A stretch of DNA of 64,000 nucleotides from Gp6-AA40 sp036407095 (lineage in GTDB: Bacteria; Acidobacteriota; Vicinamibacteria; Vicinamibacterales; UBA2999): positions 1 through 64,000 of the forward strand of contig DASWZV010000143.1 in NCBI GenBank assembly GCA_036407095.1, given 5' to 3'. The translations under genes and the position numbers were made by a program. The number at the start of each line of letters is the position of its first letter. Position 1 is the first letter of the stretch. The notes under the pieces are model-generated. The model was not told where the DNA came from. It was given only the letters and a program-made list of their open reading frames with translations, and did no database searches. Of this stretch, positions 1-7,211 are shown piece after piece.

Positions 1-15
1 GGCTCCAGGAATCGA

Positions 16-128
16 CGACACACCGAGGCACCGAGGCCCCGATACAAATCCAGACGATCTCACCCTTGAGACGCGGCGTGTGGGCTCAGTCAATCTGATC
101 CTCGGTGCCTCAGCGCCTCGGTGTGTCG
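16..128. repeat. Inverted-repeat element with 8-bp unit arms
   Basis: The left arm (16-36) and right arm (100-128) are reverse complements, built from ACCGAGGC-type octamers. The right arm carries one extra octamer (GCTGAGGC on the complementary strand). The element ends four bases before the likely ATG of the acetyltransferase at 132. It has the same design as the elements at 16.3, 35.4 and 45.0 kb. The remaining bases 1-15 show nothing I can assign. Confidence 0.6.
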
Positions 129-131
129 CCT

Positions 132-968
132 ATGGAGTTGACTAAGATACACCCTGTGCTTCAGGCGACTCTGGCGCTCGCGCAGCGTGTCGAACGCATG
201 GAGATCGATTTCTGCGCGGTGCTCGCTCGAGCGGGCGAGCCGGGCGGCGGTTCGGTTTTCGACGTCGGTGGCGGACGCGCGGTCTGCAGCGCGCCGGGCT
301 CGCCGGTCAACAAAGTGCTCGGACTCGGTCTGGGCTGCGCCGTTTCGGATCACGATCTCGATGCGATCGAGGACTTCTACGACGAGCGCGGGACGTCGAT
401 TCAGATCGAATTGTGTCCGCTCGCCTCGCCCGACCTGCCGCCCAGGCTGAGCGCGCGCGGATACGTGCTCAAAGGGTTTGAAAACGAGTTGGGCATGACA
501 TTGCCGACAGAGGTGAACGTCGACCACACGCCTCGGGTCGACGTCGCGGCCGGAGAAGCCGATGCTGGCCTCTGGCTGCGCGTGACGTCCGAAGGCTTTG
601 CGACACCTGATAACGTCGCGGCACCGCAATCGCCGGCGCCGAGTACCGTGCAGGCGATCGGCGACGTCATGCGGCGATTCGTGCACCCCGACATCGTGCG
701 CTACCTTGCGTGGATCGATGGCGAGCCTGCCGGAGCCGCCGGCAGCATCATCGTCGGACGCGTGCTCGGAATCTTCGGCACGGCGACGCTGCCGGCGTAT
801 CGTCGTCGGGGTGCCCAGGCCGCGGTGGTGTCGCGTGCGCTCCGCGACGCGATTGGGCTCGCCGATCTGGCGGTGGCGACGACCGAGCCGGGCAGCATCT
901 CGCAGCGCACGTTCGAACGGTGTGGCTTTCAGGTGCTCTACACCCGGGCGATATTGGTGAGAACGTAG
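132..968 (+). CDS. GNAT family N-acetyltransferase
   Basis: A 278-residue protein whose C-terminal half (about residues 150-275) reads as a GNAT fold. The acetyl-CoA pyrophosphate-binding loop is visible as YRRRGAQAAVV, followed by a helix and a late SQRTFERCGF segment typical of the last helix and strand. The N-terminal half has no recognised motif and may be a second, degenerate GNAT-like lobe. I chose the ATG at 132; a GTG at 105 is in frame but lies inside the upstream inverted repeat. The stop overlaps the GTG start of the peptidase gene by one base (TAGTG), so the two are probably co-transcribed. The substrate is unknown. Confidence 0.8.
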   Translation: MELTKIHPVLQATLALAQRVERMEIDFCAVLARAGEPGGGSVFDVGGGRAVCSAPGSPVNKVLGLGLGCAVSDHDLDAIEDFYDERGTSIQIELCPLASPDLPPRLSARGYVLKGFENELGMTLPTEVNVDHTPRVDVAAGEADAGLWLRVTSEGFATPDNVAAPQSPAPSTVQAIGDVMRRFVHPDIVRYLAWIDGEPAGAAGSIIVGRVLGIFGTATLPAYRRRGAQAAVVSRALRDAIGLADLAVATTEPGSISQRTFERCGFQVLYTRAILVRT

Positions 969-3682
969 TGTCCAATCGACTTCGTGTCCTCTTCTTCATC
1001 GCACTCCTGCTGCTGCCGGCGCCGCGAGCGCGCACGCAGTCGCCGGCGCCGGCGATCACATCGCCGCGCGAGCAGTTCGGCGCAGCGATTGGCGACGATT
1101 ACTTCCTCGCCACCTACTCGCAGCTCGAGGCGTACTGGAAGAAGCTCGATCAGGAGTCGGATCGGATGCAGCTGGTCGACATCGGACGCACTGAGGAGGG
1201 GCGTTCGCAATGGATGGCGATCATCTCGGCGCCGGAGAATCTGAAGCAGCTCGATCGCCTTCGCGACATCTCGCGTCGTCTCGCGCGTGCTGATGACGTG
1301 ACCGATGACCAGGCGCGGGCGCTGGCTGGCGAGGGCAAGGCTGTCGTCTGGATCGACGGCGGCCTGCACGCGACCGAGGTGCTCGGATCGCAGCAGCTGA
1401 TTGAGACCGTCTACCAGCTCGTGAGCCGATCGGACTCAGAGACCAGTCGGATCCTGCGTGACGTCATCGTGCTCGCCGTCCACGCCAATCCGGACGGACA
1501 CGAGCTCGTCGCCAACTGGTATATGCGCGAACGCGATCCCGGGAAGCGAACGCTGTCGGGCGTGCCCCGCCTCTATCAGAAGTACGCCGGCCACGACAAC
1601 AATCGCGACTTCTATCTGGCCAGTCAGGCCGAGACGATCAACATGAACCGCATCCTCTACCAGGAGTGGTTTCCACAGATCGTCTATGACCATCACCAGA
1701 GCGGTCCTGCGGGGACCGTGATGTTCGCGCCGCCGTTCCGCGACCCGTTCAACTACGTCCTGGATCCGTTGATTCCGGTGTCGATCGATCAAGTGGGCGC
1801 CGCGATGCACAGCCGGTTTGCCGCGGAAGGCAAGCCCGGCGTCACGATGAGGAGCGGTTCGACGTACTCGACGTGGTGGAACGGCGGCTTGCGCACGACG
1901 GCGTACTTCCACAACCAGATCGGCCTGCTGACGGAGACCATCGGCAGTCCGACGCCGACCGAGATTCCATACATTCCCGAGCGGCAGCTGCCCAGCGCCG
2001 ATCTGCCGTATCCGATTGCTCCGCAGCGCTGGCGCTTCCGGCAGTCGATCGAGTACTCGTTGACGGCCAACTGGGCCGTCTTCGACTTCGCCTCCCGATA
2101 CCGGGAAACGCTGCTCTTCAACGCCTACCGCATGGGCAGGAATGCGATCCAGAAGGGCAGTCATGATTCGTGGACCATCTCGCCCCGCCGGCTCGCCGCG
2201 GCGACAGGGGAACGCGGGTCTGGAGCAGCGAAGGCGTTCGAGCAGCAGCTCCGCGCTCCGCAGTCGCGCGATGCGCGGGGGTACATCCTGCCGTCGGATC
2301 AGCCCGACTTCCTGACGGCGACGAAGTTCGTCAACGCGCTGCTCAAGGCCGGCGTCGCCGTCCATCGTGCGATCGCGAAGTTCACGGTCGCAGGCAGGAG
2401 CTATCCGGCCGGATCGTATGTCGTCAGGACGGCGCAGGCATTTCGCGCGCATGTGCTCGACATGTTCGAGCCGCAGGATCATCCCGACGACATTCCGTAT
2501 CCCGGAGGGCCGCCCACACCGCCCTACGACAGCGCAGGATGGACGCTCGCGCTTCAGATGGGCGTCAAGTTCGATCGGATTCTCGACGGCTTCGACGGCC
2601 CCCTCGAGCTCGTGTCGACGGCGCCGCCTCCGGCCGGACGAATCAGCGGTCCGGCCGAGCCGCCCGGCTATGTCGTCGGCCACTTGAACGATGCGTTCAT
2701 CGCGGTGAATCGCCTGTTGAAAGCCGGCGAGGATGTGTATTGGCCTCGCGATCGTCACCTCGCAGCGTCATCAACGAGCGGAGATAGCGGCACTGGCACT
2801 GGTGTGATCTACATCGCAGCGAAGCCGACGACCCGATCGATCCTGCAGAGAGCCGCCGCGGATCTTGGCTTGACATTCATCGGGGTGGAGAAGCCGCCCA
2901 CGGGTGACGCGCTGAAACTGCGGCCCGTGCGAGTGGGGCTGTGGGATCGATACGGCGGATCGAGCCCAAGTGGATGGACGCGCTGGATTCTGGAGCGCTA
3001 CGAGTTCCCGTTCGGGCTCACCTACGTGCAGACGCTCGATGCGGGGAACCTCATCGGCCGCTACGACGTGATCATCTTCACTGACGAAGCGACCATCGGC
3101 ATCGATGAGACGCAGGCGTCGGATCGAGTGCCGGCCGAATATCGCGCGATGACCGGCTCGATCTCGCGCGCGCGAACCGTGCCTGCGCTCAAGCAGTTCG
3201 TCGAAGATGGCGGCACGCTCATCGCAATTGGAGGCGCCACCGATCTCGCAATCGGACTGGGCCTGCCGGTATCGAGCGCGCTCGAGATCGGATCGAAGCC
3301 GCTCGGGCGTGAACAGTTCTACATTCCGGGCTCGGTGCTTCGCGCCCGCGTCGACAACACCACGCCGCTTGGTTACGGGTTCGAATCGGATGTGGACGTG
3401 TTCTTCGATCGAAGCCCAGTGTTCAGGCTCGGCGCAGACGCCGCCGCGAAGGACGTTCGACGCGTCGCCTGGTTTGCGGGGCCCTCGCCGCTGCGCAGCG
3501 GGTGGGCCTGGGGACAACGCTATCTGGACGGCGGCGTCGCGGTCGTCGACGCGCCGCTCGGCCGGGGCCGGGTGCTGCTGTTCGGCCCCGAGATCACGTT
3601 CCGCGCGCAGCCGCACGGAACGTTCAAATTCCTCTTCAATGCGATCTATTACGGCAAGGCGGTGCCGGCGAAGCTGCCCTAG
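968..3682 (+). CDS. Secreted M14 family zinc metallopeptidase
   Basis: A 904-residue protein with an N-terminal signal peptide (hydrophobic run FFIALLLLP, then a likely cleavage near residue 24). The zinc motif HATE is near residue 134, followed by the substrate-binding segment NPDGHEL, the second zinc region YDHHQSG and the catalytic-glutamate motif LLTETIG near residue 320. The C-terminal part (about 650-800) looks like the class I glutamine-amidotransferase-like domain often attached to such M14 enzymes. It probably acts in the periplasm or outside the cell on peptides or peptidoglycan; I cannot name the substrate. The frame is open upstream to 710, but the GTG at 968 is preferred because it gives a clean signal peptide and overlaps the preceding stop. 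Confidence 0.9.
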   Translation: MSNRLRVLFFIALLLLPAPRARTQSPAPAITSPREQFGAAIGDDYFLATYSQLEAYWKKLDQESDRMQLVDIGRTEEGRSQWMAIISAPENLKQLDRLRDISRRLARADDVTDDQARALAGEGKAVVWIDGGLHATEVLGSQQLIETVYQLVSRSDSETSRILRDVIVLAVHANPDGHELVANWYMRERDPGKRTLSGVPRLYQKYAGHDNNRDFYLASQAETINMNRILYQEWFPQIVYDHHQSGPAGTVMFAPPFRDPFNYVLDPLIPVSIDQVGAAMHSRFAAEGKPGVTMRSGSTYSTWWNGGLRTTAYFHNQIGLLTETIGSPTPTEIPYIPERQLPSADLPYPIAPQRWRFRQSIEYSLTANWAVFDFASRYRETLLFNAYRMGRNAIQKGSHDSWTISPRRLAAATGERGSGAAKAFEQQLRAPQSRDARGYILPSDQPDFLTATKFVNALLKAGVAVHRAIAKFTVAGRSYPAGSYVVRTAQAFRAHVLDMFEPQDHPDDIPYPGGPPTPPYDSAGWTLALQMGVKFDRILDGFDGPLELVSTAPPPAGRISGPAEPPGYVVGHLNDAFIAVNRLLKAGEDVYWPRDRHLAASSTSGDSGTGTGVIYIAAKPTTRSILQRAAADLGLTFIGVEKPPTGDALKLRPVRVGLWDRYGGSSPSGWTRWILERYEFPFGLTYVQTLDAGNLIGRYDVIIFTDEATIGIDETQASDRVPAEYRAMTGSISRARTVPALKQFVEDGGTLIAIGGATDLAIGLGLPVSSALEIGSKPLGREQFYIPGSVLRARVDNTTPLGYGFESDVDVFFDRSPVFRLGADAAAKDVRRVAWFAGPSPLRSGWAWGQRYLDGGVAVVDAPLGRGRVLLFGPEITFRAQPHGTFKFLFNAIYYGKAVPAKLP

Positions 3683-3848
3683 CCGTGGGCCTCGGGGCTC
3701 AGGGCTGGGGCTCGAAGCCATCTCATAAGACGGTGGGCGTCGGACTCAACAGCCGCGGATTCAATCACAGGCTTTTGATCGAAACAGGATCAGGAAATTT
3801 CAGGAGTGGCTCAGGACTTCCGGGCGGCGCCCGCAGGACAGTATCGGT
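3683..3848. other. Intergenic region, short G-rich repeat
   Basis: The first bases after the peptidase stop carry a run of CTCGGGG/CTCAGGG/CTGGGG units (about 3691-3714) resembling one arm of the unit-built inverted repeats elsewhere in the window. No opposite arm was found. I see no convincing promoter in the rest. Confidence 0.4.
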
Positions 3849-4406
3849 GTGCGCGCGACACTCCTTCTTCTCACGATGCTTGTCGCGGCCACCGTGCCTG
3901 CGGCGGCCCAGCCCGCCTTTTCGCAAGATCACCCGCGGCCGACGTTCGCGATCGGCGTCGGCGTTTCCGACGATGGCAACTGGTCCGGGGACGGGAAGAA
4001 CCTGCTGCTCTCCGGCACCTACGAGGTGCCGCTTGGGGACCGGGCGCGGGTTCGGCTCGAAGCGGCTCGCACACGGCAGGCGATTCCGGCGTTGGTCGAT
4101 CGCGGAGACGTGGGCGACACGGCACGCTTTACGCGCCTGACGCTCAGCCTGGCGGGAGTGAAGCGGTCCCTCGCCCCGATCGCGCCGTACGGCGGCCTCG
4201 GGATCGGCGTCTACAGGGCGACCTTCGATCGGGCCCCCGCCAGCGGTTGGCGCGCCGGTCCCTACGTGCACGGCGGCATTGAAGTGCAGGCCGGGGACAC
4301 GGTCGCGATCGACGTCGAGATTGGAGTCCACGTGATCGGCGGCCACTTCTATCCCGAGAGCGGCCTGCTGGGCGAAGCGCTGGTCCGGATCAAGATTGGG
4401 TTGTAG
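3849..4406 (+). CDS. Small exported protein, probable outer membrane barrel
   Basis: A 185-residue protein starting with GTG, with a signal peptide (LLLLTMLVAATVPAAAQ, cleavage after about residue 21). The mature part alternates polar and hydrophobic residues with many Gly and aromatic residues and ends ALVRIKIGL, which fits a small eight-stranded barrel. Examples of the strand-like pattern are FAIGVGVSDDG and VAIDVEIGVHVIGG. No family is recognised, so the barrel call rests on composition. It lies 166 bp downstream of the M14 peptidase on the same strand and could be transcribed with it or alone. Confidence 0.65.
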   Translation: MRATLLLLTMLVAATVPAAAQPAFSQDHPRPTFAIGVGVSDDGNWSGDGKNLLLSGTYEVPLGDRARVRLEAARTRQAIPALVDRGDVGDTARFTRLTLSLAGVKRSLAPIAPYGGLGIGVYRATFDRAPASGWRAGPYVHGGIEVQAGDTVAIDVEIGVHVIGGHFYPESGLLGEALVRIKIGL

Positions 4407-4447
4407 CGTGGACGGTCTGCTGCCTGGGACTCGGGCGCGCGACGTGA

Positions 4448-5821
4448 CTACGGCTTCTTGTCTTCCGCCGGCTTCTTCCCACGTTTCGCGCCTCTTTCGG
4501 TGAGGAACGTCACGACGCTTTCGAACTTCAACGCGACAGCGGCGTCGAGGGCCGTACGGCCGTCGGGGTTTTCAGCGTTGACATCGACGCCATCGCCAAC
4601 CGCCAGTTTGACAGTCTCGAGCATCAGCGCTTCACGTTCAGAGCGAGCGAGGGGCACCCATGCCTGTCCGCCTCCGCCCATGCCAGTTGCGGCCATCAGG
4701 GTAGTCGTCACTTCGGTCTTGCGTTTGAGGATTGGTCCGTCGGGGATGTATTCAACGCGGTGCACGAACTTCGGGTCGGCGCCACGCTCGGCGAGTTGGC
4801 GCATCACCGCCGGTTCGTTGAAGCGCGCCGCGAGCCAGTACGGTGTTGCCCCCACGAGCTCAGGGTAGAAATTCCAGTCTTTCGACGATCGTCGCGTCGG
4901 CGTCCAGGTACGAAGCGGCGCGTTGGGGTCGGCGCCGTGCGCGAGCAGGGCAGTCACCATGTGCTCGTTGCGCCGCAGGATCGCCTCGTGCAATGCGCTG
5001 AAGCCGGCCTCTGCCGCGTTGGTGTCGGCGCCGCCTTCGAGCAGGAAATCGACGAGGGCGTCGAAGCCCGAGTGCGCAGCCAGAACGAGCACGCTGACGC
5101 CCCAGGCATCCTTGTCGTTCAGGTTCGCACCCGCGGCAACCAGCTGTTTGGCCGATTCGAGATCACCGGCGCGCGCGGCAAACATCAGCGCCGTATCGCC
5201 GCCGTGCGGGATCGCACGGTTGTATTCGAGTTGACCGTGCGGCGGCACCGCTTCGACGTCGGTCCAGGAATCCGAGCGCGCGTGCAGGTCTGCGCCGCGC
5301 GCGATCAGAATCCGGACGACCTCGGGATGTTTCTGCGCCACGGCCCACATGAGTGCGGTCTGGTTGCGCGCGGCGCGGCTGTTCACGTCCGCGCGCGCGT
5401 CGACCAGCAGCTGCACCACACCCGCATGACCGGATCGAGCGGCGACCATCAGCGGTGTTTCTCCGAGCAGCAGCTTCGCATTCGGATTCGCACCGGCCTG
5501 AAGCAGCCGACGCACCATCGCCTCGCTGCCGTTCATGCTGGCCATCCAGAGGGCCGTTGCACCGAGATCGTTGGCCGCGTTGACGTTTGCACCAGCGCGA
5601 ATGAGGGCGTCGGCGCTGGCGAGGTCGTCACGATAGCTGGCCCAGTGCAGCGCGGTCGCGCCGTCGGCCTCTGTCGCGTTGACGTTCGCTCCCTGCTGAA
5701 TCAGCGCGCGAACTGCCGCGGCATCACCATTCTTGACGGCGCCAACGAGCGACGGCGTGTCAATCGCTCCCATCAACAGCAGGAGCAGCAAAGGCCATGA
5801 ACCACGGAGCACGGAGTACAC
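4448..5821 (-). CDS. Exported ankyrin-repeat protein
   Basis: A 457-residue protein. After a short hydrophobic N-terminus (WPLLLLLLMGAIDTP), ankyrin repeats run through most of the chain, recognisable by GATALHWAS, GETPLMVAARSGH, NQTALMWAVAQKH and GDTALMFAARAG, with a last repeat near GRTALDAAVALK. Ankyrin repeats are protein-binding scaffolds; the partner is unknown. The GTG at 5821 follows the TGA of the DUF1552 gene by one base and has a GGAG site, so translation is coupled. This is the third gene of a secreted-protein operon (DUF1592, DUF1552, ankyrin). Confidence 0.88.
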   Translation of the reverse strand: MYSVLRGSWPLLLLLLMGAIDTPSLVGAVKNGDAAAVRALIQQGANVNATEADGATALHWASYRDDLASADALIRAGANVNAANDLGATALWMASMNGSEAMVRRLLQAGANPNAKLLLGETPLMVAARSGHAGVVQLLVDARADVNSRAARNQTALMWAVAQKHPEVVRILIARGADLHARSDSWTDVEAVPPHGQLEYNRAIPHGGDTALMFAARAGDLESAKQLVAAGANLNDKDAWGVSVLVLAAHSGFDALVDFLLEGGADTNAAEAGFSALHEAILRRNEHMVTALLAHGADPNAPLRTWTPTRRSSKDWNFYPELVGATPYWLAARFNEPAVMRQLAERGADPKFVHRVEYIPDGPILKRKTEVTTTLMAATGMGGGGQAWVPLARSEREALMLETVKLAVGDGVDVNAENPDGRTALDAAVALKFESVVTFLTERGAKRGKKPAEDKKP

Positions 5822-5822
5822 C

Positions 5823-7211
5823 TCAAACTCCAGAGAGCGTGTCGATCGGCAGCTTGCCTTTGCTGCCGCCGATCTTCTCGACCGGCACATCGAGCTTGTC
5901 CATCAACGTCACCAGCAGATCGGCGATTGTGGGCTGCTTGTCCTTGTCTTTCTCGGTGTAGGTGAGATGCCGCCCGCCCTTCCATCGCCCCGCGCCGCCG
6001 CCGGCGAGCAGCAGCGGCAGGTTGTCACCTGAATGCTTGTTGCTGTTCGAGATGCCCGAGCCGTACAGAATCGTCATGTGATCGAGGAGCGTGCCGTCGC
6101 CGTCGGGTGTCGCACGCAGTGTCGCCAGATACGCCGAGAACAAGGTCGCGTGGTAGGTGTTGATCTTCGACATGCGCTCGACGAGCTCGGCGATGTCGTT
6201 GTGATGCGACAGCGGATGGTGTGCCTCGGGCACGCCGATCTGCGGATAGGGCCGTGCGCTCTGTTCCTTGCTGATCATGAACGCGATCACGCGCGTCAAA
6301 TCGGACTGCAGCGCCAGTCGCTGCAGCTCCAGCATCAACGACAGATGGTCCTCGAACACGGGTGGGATGCCCTGCGGCTCGTCGATGACCGGAAGCTCGA
6401 CGTCCCTCTGTTCCTCTGCGCGCTGAATGCGTCGCTCGATGTCGCGGACGGCGTCCGTGTATTCGTTGACCCGCTCCTGGTCCTGCGGTCCGAGCTGCCG
6501 TCTGAGCGCCGACAGCTTGTCGTTCACAGAATCGAGGATGCTCTTGTGCTGCTGCATGCGCGCCTCGCGGGCGGAGCGATTCGTGCTGCCGCTGTCGCCG
6601 AACAGCTTCTCGAACACCGCGCGGGGATTGTGTTCCATCGGCAGCGGCTGTGTGGCGCTGCGCCACGAGATCGTGTGCGTGTAGGCGCAGCTCAAGTTGC
6701 CCGTGCATGCGCCGGCGTTCGCCGGTCCGTCCATCGACAGTTCGAGCGACGCGATCTGCGTCTCGCGCGCGAAGTGGCGCGCGAGCAGCTGGTCCATCGA
6801 CACGTCGGCGATGACCTCGACTTCGTTGCGCCCGCCGCGGGGCGTTCCGGTGAGAAACGAGCCCGACGCGCCGGCGTGGATGTAGTTCCAGTTCGCCTTG
6901 AGACCCGAGAGCAGCAGGATCTGATTCCGGAACGGCGCGAGCGGCTCGAGGATCGGCGATGTGCCGAGCGTGGTCGTGTGCTCGCCGCTGTCCGCCGTCG
7001 CCTTGGCGGAGGCGGACTTCGGTGTCCAGTACTCCATGGCCATCCCGTTCGGTACGTAGAAGGCCTGGAATCGATGGATCGGGCCGGTCGCTGCTTTCGC
7101 ACGGAGCGCGAAGGCAGGCGTCATCGCGTCGAGCAACGGGAGCGCCAAAGAGGCCCCGATCCCGCGCAGCACCGTACGCCGTGGCAACGACTTGTCGAAG
7201 ACGAAGTTCAT
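5823..7211 (-). CDS. DUF1552 domain-containing exported protein
   Basis: A 462-residue protein beginning MNFVFDKSLPRRTVLRGIGAS, a twin-arginine-like signal peptide followed by a hydrophobic stretch. The rest matches the DUF1552 family known from Planctomycetes and Acidobacteria. Recognisable blocks are FYVPNGMAMEYW, LLLSGLKANW, DQLLARHFA, RAVFEKLFG and TILYGSGISNSN. Its function is unestablished; family members nearly always sit beside DUF1592 cytochrome-like proteins, as here. Its ATG overlaps the upstream stop by four bases. Residues around SASAKATADS (6991-7021) look like a short dispersed DNA repeat inserted in frame. An ATG 23 codons upstream lies inside the neighbouring gene and is less likely. 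Confidence 0.9.
   Translation of the reverse strand: MNFVFDKSLPRRTVLRGIGASLALPLLDAMTPAFALRAKAATGPIHRFQAFYVPNGMAMEYWTPKSASAKATADSGEHTTTLGTSPILEPLAPFRNQILLLSGLKANWNYIHAGASGSFLTGTPRGGRNEVEVIADVSMDQLLARHFARETQIASLELSMDGPANAGACTGNLSCAYTHTISWRSATQPLPMEHNPRAVFEKLFGDSGSTNRSAREARMQQHKSILDSVNDKLSALRRQLGPQDQERVNEYTDAVRDIERRIQRAEEQRDVELPVIDEPQGIPPVFEDHLSLMLELQRLALQSDLTRVIAFMISKEQSARPYPQIGVPEAHHPLSHHNDIAELVERMSKINTYHATLFSAYLATLRATPDGDGTLLDHMTILYGSGISNSNKHSGDNLPLLLAGGGAGRWKGGRHLTYTEKDKDKQPTIADLLVTLMDKLDVPVEKIGGSKGKLPIDTLSGV
6991..7021 (-). repeat. Short dispersed-type repeat inserted in frame
   Basis: On the minus strand this reads as alternating TCCGCC/GCCAAGG/GGCGGA blocks and encodes SASAKATADS in the DUF1552 protein. 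From memory, peptides such as SAKATAD recur in unrelated acidobacterial proteins as footprints of a short palindromic repeat. It lies in a loop-like, low-conservation stretch between the PK and GEHTTT residues. Confidence 0.4.

Noticed and set aside
90..686. Minus-strand frame over the acetyltransferase gene
   Set aside because: Arg-rich antisense shadow without a ribosome site or family match; similar shadows throughout the window were left out.
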